Assembly: GCA_001604585.1 (NCBI GenBank)
Contig: LVBW01000014.1
Coordinates: 62,271 to 126,270, forward strand
Direction of reading: 5' to 3'
Source: Puniceicoccales bacterium Verruco_02
GTDB taxonomy: Bacteria; Verrucomicrobiota; Verrucomicrobiia; Opitutales; Oceanipulchritudinaceae
DNA: 64,000 nucleotides
The translations under genes were made by a program, and so were the position numbers. How positions within the stretch are numbered: position 1 is the stretch's first letter; every line of letters starts with the position of its first letter. Shown here piece after piece: positions 16,384-25,399 of the stretch. The notes beneath the pieces were generated by a model. It was given only the letters and a program-made list of their open reading frames with translations. It was not told the origin of the DNA and did no database searches.

Positions 16384-16810
16384 TGGTTCCCAGGGTCAGG
16401 CGCGTTCGCTCGCTCTTTTTGCCGCTCGCGGTGGAAAGGGTGGGAGGAAAGTCCGGACACCACAGGGCAGGATTCCCCATGAAAGTGGGGGCGGCAGCTT
16501 CGCGAGGGGCCGCCGACGGCTCAGTGCAACAGAAAACAAACCGCCTCGACCGGCCCTTTGCGGGGCAGGGCGAGGTAAGGGTGAAAAGGTGGGGTAAAAG
16601 CCCACCGCTCCGGCGGCAACGTTCGGAGGCAGGGTAAACCCATTCCGGTGCAAGACCAAATAAGGGATCGGACGGCCCGTCCTATGATTCCGGGTTGGTC
16701 GCTCCACGCCCAAAGGCGGGACGTGGGCCGCAAGGCCCGCGTAGATAAATGAGCGCGGCACCTCCGCAAGGGGGGAGCAACAGAATCCGGCTTACTCACC
16801 CTGGGAACCA
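16384..16810 (+). ncRNA. rnpB: RNase P RNA, bacterial class A
   Basis: This is the catalytic RNA that matures tRNA 5' ends. The universal P4 segments are visible: GAGGAAAGTCCGGAC at about 16444 and ACAGAATCCGGCTTA at about 16780. GGTGCAAGACCAAATAAGGG and the GAGCGCGG region lie between them. The outer ends TGGTTCCCAGGGT (16384) and ACCCTGGGAACCA (16798-16810) form a long P1 stem, which sets the boundaries to within a few bases. TATAGC at 16370-16375 is a possible -10 box. Confidence 0.93.
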
Positions 16811-16930
16811 TCCCTGGCCGGGGACTTGAACAGGGGGCCTGTCGCTCTTTCCGTCCCGGCAGGCTTGCAGAAGAGCGGATAAGCGGCAATCATGACAGCC
16901 ATCGAGCGCCTTCCAAACCCCATCCCGAAG

Positions 16931-17767
16931 ATGAAAGTCCTTTCCCTTCTAGCCTGCTCCGCTGTCATCGCTTGCAATAGCCTTTGCGCCGCTCCACTCA
17001 TCGTCAGCGACATATTGGAAACACCGCTGAAGAGCGCCCTTCCCGGCACATTGGAGTGCCGTTACGCGGGCAGCATAGTCGCGTTGGAAGAGCTTCGCTC
17101 CGGCCGTGCCGACATCGTCGTTGCCGCCATCGCGGACGGCAATCCTCTGCCCGAGGGCATGTTGTGCATACCACTCGCCTTCGAGTGCGCAGTGGTTGTA
17201 GTCAATAACTCCAACCCGCTCGACAAGATCGGCCTTGATGAGCTTGGAAAGATTTTTGCCGGAGGCGAGGCTATGGAGAAATGGGGCGCGCTGGGCCTTT
17301 CAGACGCTTGGCGCGAACGCTCGATAAGCGTGTTTATCCCAGCGCCGGGAGAAGGTATAACTCTGCCGCTACTGCGTAGCGTCGCCATGCAGGGCAAACC
17401 TGTGCGCGAAGGGGCAGGCATCATAACAAGTGCCTCCCAGTTGGAGACTGTCGTGCGCGAACAGAGCCAGTCCATTACTCTGTTGCGCGGGCTGGCCGTG
17501 CCGAGCGGGGGAAGGGCGCTGTCCATAACCTCTTCCGAAGGTCTTGCCTATCCGCCGAGCGTGTCCAGCGTGTTCTATGGCGACTACCCCTTACGCCTGC
17601 CATTTTACGTGGTGTTGAGGCCGGACGCGCCCGCTCCTGTGCAGGATACTTTGGCCCAGTTGTTGGACAACAAGGTGGCTGCGGCTCTGGCGGCATATGG
17701 CTACGTGCCAGCGCCAGAGAGCGAACGGGACCTGGAGGTGTACTTCCCCGAAGCGGTCCAAAGATAA
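16931..17767 (+). CDS. PstS-like periplasmic substrate-binding protein, orphan
   Basis: A 278-residue exported protein with signal peptide MKVLSLLACSAVIACNSLCA. The body resembles the PBP-like domain of phosphate-binding proteins: a short strand (LIVSD), an ELRSGRADIVVAAI segment equivalent to the AxIGMxSR region, PLAFECAVVVVNNSNPLDKI, and EGAGIITSASQLETVV. It lacks the SGT/SSTGV phosphate-contact motif of true PstS, so phosphate may not be the ligand. No permease or ATPase genes are adjacent; rnpB is upstream and a MATE exporter converges from downstream. Confidence 0.6.
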   Translation: MKVLSLLACSAVIACNSLCAAPLIVSDILETPLKSALPGTLECRYAGSIVALEELRSGRADIVVAAIADGNPLPEGMLCIPLAFECAVVVVNNSNPLDKIGLDELGKIFAGGEAMEKWGALGLSDAWRERSISVFIPAPGEGITLPLLRSVAMQGKPVREGAGIITSASQLETVVREQSQSITLLRGLAVPSGGRALSITSSEGLAYPPSVSSVFYGDYPLRLPFYVVLRPDAPAPVQDTLAQLLDNKVAAALAAYGYVPAPESERDLEVYFPEAVQR

Positions 17768-17779
17768 GGCCTATCTTGC

Positions 17780-19132
17780 CTATTCTGCCAGCACGCCCCT
17801 TGTGGCCACCCTGTGCAGCCTTATGCACAAAAGGCCCGCTGTCAGGATAAGCGCCACGGCCATCGCCATCCATACTCCCAGCCCGCCCAGCCCCAGCTCG
17901 AAGCAGAGTAACCAGGCTAGCGGCAGCGAAAGCACCCAGTGGTTGAGCATCACCACCACCGTGGGCAGCGTTACATCGCGAAGCCCGCGCAGGGCGCCCA
18001 TAGCCGTGCATTGCACAGAGTCAAAGAGCTGGAAAAGGCCGCCGACGACAAGGAAGCTTGCGACGAGGGGAACCACCAGCGGGTCGTTTGTAAAAAGCAG
18101 CGGCAACTGGTGACGCAGCACCAACATGCCAAGAGAGGCCAGACTGGCCCAGCCAGCAGCAAATAGCATCGCGCCCTTGCAGATGCGCAAGACTCTTGGC
18201 CGGTCGTTGGCACCGGCAGCCTGCCCTACGCGGATGGACACCGCAAAGGACATCCCAAGCGGCACCATGAAGGCCAGCACGATAATCTGAATGGTGACAT
18301 GGTGGGCGGCAAGGGTGGCGGCGCCCAGACGCCCCACAAGCACTGCTAGAATGGACATCGAGCTTATCTCCATACCTATCTGAAGACTCGTGGGAACGCC
18401 CAGCCGGATGTGCCTGCCCATGAATGAACGCTCCAGCCTGAAGTGGCGCAGGTCATCCAAACACAGGTTGATGTCCTTGGCGCGAACGGCCAGAACGAGC
18501 AGTATCAAGAGCTGCGTCATGGCGGAAAACAGCGTGGCAAGGCCCGCCCCCACCAGCCCCAGACGCGGCAGGCCAAAGGGACCGAAAACGAGCAGGTAGT
18601 CCAGAATGGCGTTTAGGACAATCGAGGCCAGTACCCCGAACATCACAAGCCAAGGGCGGTTCTGGCTTTCGCAGAATGCGCGGCAGTTGCCCGCGCAGAG
18701 CATGAATACGAACGCCGCCCCGTAACAGAGCACGTAAGGCTTGGCTATGGGGATGAGTTCCGGCGGCTGGCCAAGGTAATTGACCCTGTGCAGGTTCCAG
18801 AACGCGGCGACCATCAGAAATACGACCGTCACCCCGCTGATAAAGCTGATGAACAGGCCGTGTCGGAGGATTTGCGGCATTTCGTCGCGCTGACCGGCAC
18901 CGTAGGCACGTGCAACGAGAATGCTGGTGGCGGCAGCAAAGCCGTACAAGCCCACAAGGGGCATGTTCATGAAGTTGAGCGCAAAGGCCATTGCGGCCAA
19001 AGACTCGGTGCCCGCTCCGCGGCCGACGATGATGGCGTCGGTGACGGCCATTGCCATAGTCGTAAGCTGCGCCAGCACCAAGGGCAGGCCAAGGCGCGCT
19101 ATGGAGCGCAGTTCGCTAATTGAATCTTTCAT
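17780..19132 (-). CDS. MATE family efflux transporter (NorM-like)
   Basis: A 450-residue, 12-helix inner-membrane antiporter of the MATE family, which exports cationic drugs or metabolites against Na+ or H+. Conserved features are LPLVLAQLTTMAMAVTDAII in helix 1 and the GLYGFAAATSILVARAYGAG region. The second half begins LGVPTSLQIGMEIS and ends with two helices. Length is typical. It is preceded by glmS on the same strand but with a 172-base gap containing a hairpin, so it is probably transcribed separately. Confidence 0.9.
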   Translation of the reverse strand: MKDSISELRSIARLGLPLVLAQLTTMAMAVTDAIIVGRGAGTESLAAMAFALNFMNMPLVGLYGFAAATSILVARAYGAGQRDEMPQILRHGLFISFISGVTVVFLMVAAFWNLHRVNYLGQPPELIPIAKPYVLCYGAAFVFMLCAGNCRAFCESQNRPWLVMFGVLASIVLNAILDYLLVFGPFGLPRLGLVGAGLATLFSAMTQLLILLVLAVRAKDINLCLDDLRHFRLERSFMGRHIRLGVPTSLQIGMEISSMSILAVLVGRLGAATLAAHHVTIQIIVLAFMVPLGMSFAVSIRVGQAAGANDRPRVLRICKGAMLFAAGWASLASLGMLVLRHQLPLLFTNDPLVVPLVASFLVVGGLFQLFDSVQCTAMGALRGLRDVTLPTVVVMLNHWVLSLPLAWLLCFELGLGGLGVWMAMAVALILTAGLLCIRLHRVATRGVLAE

Positions 19133-19240
19133 ACGAAAATCCGGTGGGCATTACGAAGCTGTCCATCCGCGTGTTTTGCGTAAATGCAAATATGCCAATG
19201 CGGCGGCCGGGCCGGGATGGACGGCAAAAGAGCCGAGACA

Positions 19241-19262
19241 GGCTGCACGGGGATATGCAGCC
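19241..19262 (-). terminator. possible terminator after glmS
   Basis: GGCTGCA and TGCAGCC form a 7-bp stem with an 8-base loop, 42 bases after the glmS stop on the minus strand. It is followed by TGTCTCGGCTCTTTT, a weak U-tract. Confidence 0.4.
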
Positions 19263-19304
19263 CAATAGACGTGGTTGTTGTGCTTATCGAGCCAGAGCTG
19301 GCTA

Positions 19305-21164
19305 TTACTCGACAGTGACGCTCTTGGCCAGATTGCGCGGTTTGTCAACGTCGCAGCCTCTTGCCACGGCTATGTGGTAGCTAAGAAGCTGAAGCGGTAT
19401 GGTGGTCAGGATGGGCAGTATGCACTGGTGCGCGCTTGGTATTAGCAGCAGTTCGTCGGCCAGCCCGTCGGGCAGTTCATCGGGGCAGTCGGTAATTACT
19501 ATCACCGGGCCTTTGCGTGCCTTTACCTCCTGTATGCTGGACACGCACTTGCGGAACATCTCCCCCGCCATTGCAATGGCCACCGTGGGGCATTCCGGGC
19601 AGATGAGGGCAATCGGGCCGTGCTTCATCTCGGCCGCCGGGTAGCCCTCGGCATGTATGTAGGAAATCTCCTTTAACTTGAGCGCGCCCTCCAAGGCTAT
19701 CGGGAACATCTCTAGGCGGCCAAGGAAAAGGAAGTCGTTGCAATCTGCATATTTCTTGGCGATGCGCTCCACTTCTGCGGCGTGGCCGAGCACCTGACTG
19801 ACAAGTCCGGGCAGGCTCTGGAATGCCTTCACCATTTCGCGCCCATCGGCAAAGGAAAGATCGCGCATTCGGCCAAAATACAGGGCCAGCATCGTGGCGA
19901 CGAGCACCTGAGCGGTGAAGGCCTTGGTGCTCGCCACTCCGATTTCCGGGCCGGAGTGCTGGAATATGCCTCCGTCGTTCTCGCGGGCTATCGTAGAGCC
20001 GACAACGTTCGATATGCCAAGGACGCGGTAGCCCTTTCGCTGGGCCTCGCGTTGTGCTTCGAGTGTATCGAGCGTCTCGCCGCTCTGGCTTATGGTGAAT
20101 ACGAGGGTGTTCTTTTCGAGCGGGCTGTTGCGGTAGCGGAATTCGCTGCTGTACTCCACATCCACGGGGATGCGGGCGTAGCGCTCGATCATGTGTTTGG
20201 CAAGCTGGCAGGCGTGCCAGGCTGTGCCGCAGCCAAGAAAGAGGATGCGGTCCACCTGACGCAGCTCGCGCGCGCTCATGTTCAGGCCGCCAAACTGTGC
20301 CGTGGAGCCGTCCTGCGAAAAACGGCCACGCATGGCGTTTTCGAGGCTGGTCGGCTGCTCGAAGATCTCCTTCAGCATGAAGTGCGGGAAGCTGCCAAGC
20401 TCCGCATCCTCCAAGCGCCAGTTAATCTCGTTGAGTACGGGCGAGACGGACTGGTTGGAAAGGGTGCTGATTACAAAGTCGTCGCGGCACATGCGCACGA
20501 TCTGCCCGTCCTCAAGATAGACGACATTCTGCATACGTCCGCCAAAGGCCGTGACATCGCTCGCTATCATGTTTTCGTTGCGCCCGACGCCCAGGACGAG
20601 GGGGCTGCCCTTGCGCGCGCCGACGATTTCGTCCGGGTGGCCGCTGCGGAGGACGGCAATGCCGTAGGTGCCCTCGACTTCGGCAAGAGCCATGCGCACG
20701 GCCTCTTCTAGCAGGTTCTCGCCTAGGCCGCTCTTTTCGAGCCGGGCAAGATGCATGGCCACAAGGTTGGCCAGCACCTCGGTGTCGGTCTCGCTGGCAA
20801 AGGTGTAGCCTAGGGCGGACAGGGAGTTGCGAAGCTGCACGTAGTTCTCGATGACGCCGTTGTGCGCCAGGATGATGGCCCCGTCCGAGGAAAGATGCGG
20901 GTGCGCATTGCGGTCGGACACCCCCCCGTGCGTTGCCCAGCGAGTGTGGCCGATGCCGCAGGAGCCGCCCATCCGGGCCTCTTTTGCCATGCGCGAAAGC
21001 ACCTCCACGCGGGCCGCCTTCTTAAGGATGCGCGGCACGGGCTGCGTCTGAGTGCAGACTGCGATACCGGCAGAGTCATAGCCGCGGTATTCGAGGCGCT
21101 TGAGCCCTTCGAGAAGTATGGAGGCAGCCTCCTGCCGTCCCGTGTATCCGATGATGCCGCACAT
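19305..21164 (-). CDS. glmS: glutamine-fructose-6-phosphate aminotransferase (isomerizing)
   Basis: GlmS makes glucosamine 6-phosphate, the first step to UDP-GlcNAc. At 619 residues it has the normal two-part structure. The N-terminal glutaminase begins MCGIIGYTG with nucleophile Cys2 after Met removal, and contains RWATHG and AHNGVIEN. Two SIS isomerase domains follow, with GCGTAWHA, SQSGETLDT and SSIQ-type motifs. The C-terminal NLAKSVTVE ends as in nearly all GlmS. The ATG at 21164 is fixed by the required MCG start; the frame is open to 21230. No glmS ribozyme is visible upstream. It serves the same pathway as murA at 53462. Confidence 0.97.
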   Translation of the reverse strand: MCGIIGYTGRQEAASILLEGLKRLEYRGYDSAGIAVCTQTQPVPRILKKAARVEVLSRMAKEARMGGSCGIGHTRWATHGGVSDRNAHPHLSSDGAIILAHNGVIENYVQLRNSLSALGYTFASETDTEVLANLVAMHLARLEKSGLGENLLEEAVRMALAEVEGTYGIAVLRSGHPDEIVGARKGSPLVLGVGRNENMIASDVTAFGGRMQNVVYLEDGQIVRMCRDDFVISTLSNQSVSPVLNEINWRLEDAELGSFPHFMLKEIFEQPTSLENAMRGRFSQDGSTAQFGGLNMSARELRQVDRILFLGCGTAWHACQLAKHMIERYARIPVDVEYSSEFRYRNSPLEKNTLVFTISQSGETLDTLEAQREAQRKGYRVLGISNVVGSTIARENDGGIFQHSGPEIGVASTKAFTAQVLVATMLALYFGRMRDLSFADGREMVKAFQSLPGLVSQVLGHAAEVERIAKKYADCNDFLFLGRLEMFPIALEGALKLKEISYIHAEGYPAAEMKHGPIALICPECPTVAIAMAGEMFRKCVSSIQEVKARKGPVIVITDCPDELPDGLADELLLIPSAHQCILPILTTIPLQLLSYHIAVARGCDVDKPRNLAKSVTVE

Positions 21165-21334
21165 GTAGTATGGAGAGAATGGAGGGTGAGCTTGCGCTTG
21201 TGCCAACACATGCACTGTAAAGCCCGGCAAGTCAAACCATCAGCCCCCATGTAAGCGATACCTAGGGCAAGGTCTGAAGGCGGGCTTGGCATTTTCCATG
21301 TCCACCATCGCAAGAGCCATCCAGATGTTGGCTT

Positions 21335-22993
21335 CTATGACACACCCACAAGCGCGCAGAAGATGAACAGCGCGGCGAATGGCATCAAGCGGCTCCGCAG
21401 CGTGCAGCCCTCGAGATGTACCGCCCATGCAAGAAGCGCCAAAGCCAGCGCAGTACCCATCCAGGGCAGGGGAAATCTCATCTTGAAAAAGAGCAAAGGC
21501 AGCGCCCCGCCCGCAGAAATAAGCGCCTCCATCACAAGACAGCCCGTCCAGCCCGCCTTGCTGACAAAGCCCCCGGCCAGTGCAAGAGCACCAAGGCCGG
21601 GAGCAAGGCCCGCAAGGAACAGCACGGAGGCCAGCGCGGCGGCGCTTACAGAGAGAAAGGCCAGCGGGACGAGCAATAGATTCAGCAACATCGAGCCGGG
21701 CGCGAACACGCCGAAATACTGCACAGAGAGCGGAGCGCCGACTAGGAAGGCTCCGGCGCAGACGCCCGCGCCCTCGCAGAGCCAGTCCCTGGCCCCAAGC
21801 ATTGCGCGGCGCAATGGCCCTATGCTGGACATGGGAAGCATCTCGTACAAGCGGAAGGACTTGCGAAGTGCCTCCCCCAGCGGCAGCCCGTACAGGAGTA
21901 TCCCCGCCACTATGCCGTATGAAAGGCGCGCACCCACGTCGAAGAGCTGGGCCGGGTTCCATAGCAGCACGGCTAGGGCCGAGGCGCAGAGCGATGGCAG
22001 GCCCCGTGCCGGGCGTCCCCAGAGGCTGCCCGCGCGGTGAAAGAGCAGCATAATGAAGGCCCTGACGGCCGAGGGCGGAGCGCCGATCAATAGCACATAG
22101 CCCAGCAGCACCACCATGCCGCAAACCGCACGCCCACGACGCCCGATGCGCAGAAGCCCCAGCAGGCCCTCCACAAGCAGGGCGACAAGACCCACATGCA
22201 AGCCGCTCACCGCGAAAAGGTGCATCATGCCCGTCGTGCGAAAAAGGGCCTCGTCATCCTCATCCAAGAGACGCTTTTCGCCAAGGAACATCGCCGGGAG
22301 CATGGCGCGGATTTCAGGCATTTTCTCCGAACCCGAGCGCAGGGCGAGCGAAAGATGCCCGCGCAGTTCCGCCAGATTCTGCCGCCAGAGCGGGGGCGGA
22401 TGCACTGTTTCCAGCACGCTGGCGCGGGTAAAGTCGAAGTACACCCCGCCCTGTTCCAGCCATGCGTCAAAGCCTCCGGCATCTTCCGCTGGCGGACGGC
22501 GCTTGAAAAGACCCTTCATGCGAAACTCGCCCCCTTCGGCCAGCGTATCGCCTTCCTTTGTGCGGAATAGCACGCGCTGGCCATCCATCCTGCCGAGCAG
22601 GTGCGCTGCATCTACGACTTGGGCCACACCGCCCCTGCGCCCCCATTGATCTGTCGCAAAAAGGCGCTCCACGCGCAGGACTAGCTCCGCCTCCCTCGCT
22701 GGCAGGGCTGCACGCTCCGGCATGGGGTTTGGCAGGCGGACTCCAGCATAGCCATAGCCAAGCAGAAAGCAAACGCCTGCCAGCGCCAGATGCCAGCCCC
22801 AGCCGCCCTTGCGCGAAAGAGAGAGCACGACAACAGCCCCCGAAAGCGCCAGCAAGGCAACTGCAAAGAGAGGCAGAGTATCGAGAATTAAGCGCCAGAC
22901 GGCGATCCCGACGGCAAAGAACACAAGGGGCAGTAGAAGCGGCGCTCTTGCCAGCCCCTCTCCCGAAGCATCGCCGGAAAGTCCCGCCTGCAT
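21335..22993 (-). CDS. ComEC/Rec2 family membrane channel protein without metallo-beta-lactamase domain
   Basis: A 552-residue polytopic membrane protein. Two or three N-terminal helices are followed by the OB-like extracellular DUF4131 domain (about 90-200) and the competence domain with the hallmark HLFAVSGLHVG near residue 286 and APPSAVRAFIM near 335. It ends soon after the last helices. The C-terminal metallo-beta-lactamase-like nuclease domain of full ComEC (about 750-800 residues) is absent. ComEC passes single-stranded DNA across the inner membrane during transformation. It starts six bases after the stop of the exonuclease gene, so the two form a unit. Confidence 0.88.
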   Translation of the reverse strand: MQAGLSGDASGEGLARAPLLLPLVFFAVGIAVWRLILDTLPLFAVALLALSGAVVVLSLSRKGGWGWHLALAGVCFLLGYGYAGVRLPNPMPERAALPAREAELVLRVERLFATDQWGRRGGVAQVVDAAHLLGRMDGQRVLFRTKEGDTLAEGGEFRMKGLFKRRPPAEDAGGFDAWLEQGGVYFDFTRASVLETVHPPPLWRQNLAELRGHLSLALRSGSEKMPEIRAMLPAMFLGEKRLLDEDDEALFRTTGMMHLFAVSGLHVGLVALLVEGLLGLLRIGRRGRAVCGMVVLLGYVLLIGAPPSAVRAFIMLLFHRAGSLWGRPARGLPSLCASALAVLLWNPAQLFDVGARLSYGIVAGILLYGLPLGEALRKSFRLYEMLPMSSIGPLRRAMLGARDWLCEGAGVCAGAFLVGAPLSVQYFGVFAPGSMLLNLLLVPLAFLSVSAAALASVLFLAGLAPGLGALALAGGFVSKAGWTGCLVMEALISAGGALPLLFFKMRFPLPWMGTALALALLAWAVHLEGCTLRSRLMPFAALFIFCALVGVS

Positions 22994-22998
22994 CCCGC

Positions 22999-23871
22999 TT
23001 ACAGGCTTCCCTCCTTGATGTTCTTCAAGGCGCGGCGCATTTCCAACTCCTCCAGAAGGGCGCAGAGGGCGGCCTCGTCGCGGGGCGGACAGTCAAGGCT
23101 CTCCACGGGCACTGCGTAGTCCAAGGTGGTCATGACAAGGTTGCGCCGCAGCAGTTCGCGGCTCTGGTAAACGAGGTTCTGGAAACGCTGGGGCTTAAGG
23201 TCGCCGCAATTGGCTATCACCCCTTCTAGGCTGCCGAACTGGGCCAGCCACTTGGCCGCCGTCTTCGGCCCCACCCCGTCGAGGCCGGGGATGTTGTCGG
23301 AAGTGTCGCCGACAAGCGCCAATAGGTCCGCGACTTTCGAGGGCGGCACGCCGAACTTCTCCTCCACGCCTGCTGAGTCGATCTCGCGCCAGCCAGCGGC
23401 GGCGTTCGCCGTTGGTGGAGGCAGAAGCTGAGTGACGCCGGGAAGGGCTATGCACTGGCCCAGATCCTTGTCCGCGCTGACTATTACAACGCTGTGTCCT
23501 TCCGCGGAGAGGCGCTTTGCCCATGTCGCAATAAGGTCGTCGGCCTCCACGCCCTCCTTCTCTATCGCCCCAAAGCCCATCAGCAGGGCCAAACGCTTGA
23601 TATAGGGCATCTGTGCACGCAGGGCATCGGGCATGGCGGCGCGGTTGGCCTTGTATTGGGATAGCAAGGCCTCCTGACGGCTCGCCCCGCCAAGGTCGAA
23701 AAACACCACGCTGCGCCCCGGCTCGCCGCTGCGGGACAGGTGCAGCAGCGTGTTCAGCCAGCCGTGAATTGCCCCCGTGGGCAGGCCGTCGGCACGGGAA
23801 AGGGTGTCGGGCATGGCGTAAAACGCACGGAACACCATGTTGTAACCATCGACGAGCAGGTACCTTGCCAT
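22999..23871 (-). CDS. stand-alone 5'-3' exonuclease / flap endonuclease (Pol I N-domain type)
   Basis: A 290-residue protein equivalent to the 5'-3' exonuclease domain of DNA polymerase I. It starts RYLLVDGYNMVFRAFYAMP. The metal-binding acidic residues lie in VVFFDLGG, EGVEADDLIATWA and VSADKDLGQCI. The helix-hairpin-helix is in LVGDTSDNIPGLDGVGPKTA. It could process Okazaki fragment flaps, with a Pol I lacking this domain elsewhere. ATG at 23871 is preferred; 23880 and 23892 are in frame. It lies directly upstream of comEC. Confidence 0.9.
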   Translation of the reverse strand: MARYLLVDGYNMVFRAFYAMPDTLSRADGLPTGAIHGWLNTLLHLSRSGEPGRSVVFFDLGGASRQEALLSQYKANRAAMPDALRAQMPYIKRLALLMGFGAIEKEGVEADDLIATWAKRLSAEGHSVVIVSADKDLGQCIALPGVTQLLPPPTANAAAGWREIDSAGVEEKFGVPPSKVADLLALVGDTSDNIPGLDGVGPKTAAKWLAQFGSLEGVIANCGDLKPQRFQNLVYQSRELLRRNLVMTTLDYAVPVESLDCPPRDEAALCALLEELEMRRALKNIKEGSL

Positions 23872-24050
23872 GCGCACCATGTTGCCAGACAAGGGGCCGC
23901 CGCGCCAGAGTTAAGAATCGGGAAACGCTGGTACATCACAGACGCACAGCCTCCGCCGCGCGCCATGCGCTACTTCTGCCTCTGTTCCTGCTGGCAATCG
24001 GGCGCAGAGTTTACTTAACTAGCCAGCTTCAGCCTCATCCATATCCAGCA

Positions 24051-25277
24051 ATGACCTCCGCCGAAGTCCGCCAGTCCTTCCTCGATTTCTTCCGCTCCAA
24101 GGAGCATGAGATTGTCGAAAGCGCATCGCTGATGCCCTCCTCGCCGAACCTGCTCTTCACAAACGCAGGCATGAACCAGTTTGTGCCCTACTTCCTCGGC
24201 GACCGGCCAGCCCCCTTCAAGCGCGCTGCGGACACGCAAAAGTGCATCCGCGCCGGGGGCAAGCACAACGACCTAGAGGACGTTGGCTTCGACACCTACC
24301 ACCACACAATGTTCGAGATGCTGGGCAACTGGTCCTTTGGCGACTACTTCAAGAAGGAGGCGCTGGAGTGGTCATGGGAGTTGTTGACCAAGGTCTGGGG
24401 GATGCCTGCCGAGCGCCTGCACGCCACTGTTTACAAGCCCGGAGCTGGCGACCCGGCTGAGTTCGATCAGGAAGCCTACGATGTCTGGGCCGCCATCTAC
24501 CGCGCCGAGGGCCTCGACCCCGAAAAGCAGATCCACTACGGCAACAAGAAGGACAACTTCTGGATGATGGGCGAGACCGGCCCCTGCGGCCCATGTTCCG
24601 AGGTCCACATCGACCTTACCCCCGATGGCAATGGCGGACACCTCGTCAACGCGGGCACGCCCTGGTGCATCGAGATCTGGAACGACGTGTTCATGCAGTT
24701 CAACGCCACCGAGGACGGACGCTTCGTCCCGCTCAAGGCAAAGCATGTCGATACGGGCATGGGCTTCGAGCGCGTGGCGGGCATCATGGCCACGACCGAT
24801 GGCTTCAAGGACTTCACCAAGGCGCCAAGCAACTACAACGCGGACGTTTTCGCCCCGATATTTGCAAAAATCAGCGAGATGAGCGGTAAAAGCTACGGAC
24901 GCACGATGCCCGAGGACCGCAACAATCTTTCGCCCGAGGAAATGCGCGATGTCGTGTTCCGCGTCCTGGCCGACCATGCGCGCGCCCTTTCCTGCGCCAT
25001 CGCCGACGGCATACTGCCGGGCAACGAGGGGCGCAACTACGTGCTGCGCCGCATCCTGCGCCGCGCCATCATGTTCGGCCGCCGTCTGGACCTTAAGCCG
25101 GGCTTTTTCACAGAGCTAGTGGCGCCGGTTGTCGAGACTCTGGGTGGCACATTCCCGGAGCTAGTCGAACGCCGCGAGGTGATAGAGAAGGTAATCCGAA
25201 GCGAGGAGAGCGCCTTCGACCGCACCCTGGACCGCGGCCTTCAGGAGTTCGAGAGAATAGTGGCAAGACTGGGCTAG
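24051..25277 (+). CDS. alaS: alanyl-tRNA synthetase, catalytic part only (truncated relative to family)
   Basis: The first 408 residues are a well-conserved class II AlaRS core. MTSAEVRQSFLDFFRSKEHE at the N-terminus is followed by LLFTNAGMNQFVPYFLG (motif 1), RAGGKHNDLEDVG and FEMLGNWSFGDYFKKEA (motif 2), KDNFWMMGETGPCGPCSE, and ADGILPGNEGRNYVLRRILR (motif 3). The frame then ends at TAG after ERIVARLG, inside the tRNA-recognition helices. A normal AlaRS is about 870 residues, with editing and C-Ala domains. No continuation is visible in any frame after 25277; the fucokinase gene begins 122 bases on. It may be a catalytic-only paralogue, a broken gene, or an assembly join. Confidence 0.85.
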   Translation: MTSAEVRQSFLDFFRSKEHEIVESASLMPSSPNLLFTNAGMNQFVPYFLGDRPAPFKRAADTQKCIRAGGKHNDLEDVGFDTYHHTMFEMLGNWSFGDYFKKEALEWSWELLTKVWGMPAERLHATVYKPGAGDPAEFDQEAYDVWAAIYRAEGLDPEKQIHYGNKKDNFWMMGETGPCGPCSEVHIDLTPDGNGGHLVNAGTPWCIEIWNDVFMQFNATEDGRFVPLKAKHVDTGMGFERVAGIMATTDGFKDFTKAPSNYNADVFAPIFAKISEMSGKSYGRTMPEDRNNLSPEEMRDVVFRVLADHARALSCAIADGILPGNEGRNYVLRRILRRAIMFGRRLDLKPGFFTELVAPVVETLGGTFPELVERREVIEKVIRSEESAFDRTLDRGLQEFERIVARLG

Positions 25278-25399
25278 GTCGCGGAGAAGCCCCTCCACCC
25301 GCGCCTCTCTCTATCGCGCATTGCCAATGTGCGAATCCTCTGGCATGTCTAGGGCTGCCGCTGATGCAGGCTGTTCCGCCTGCATACCCCACCCCCTCC

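Noticed and set aside
16274-16889. Several open frames on both strands across 16270-16890
   Set aside because: They overlap the RNase P RNA, whose conserved segments and P1 stem explain the sequence.
19782-20711. 309-residue plus-strand frame inside glmS
   Set aside because: Antisense shadow of a strongly conserved gene; no family resemblance of its own.
21165-21334. glmS ribozyme or riboswitch upstream of glmS
   Set aside because: The upstream gap is short and no catalytic core sequence is visible; that ribozyme is mostly known from Firmicutes.
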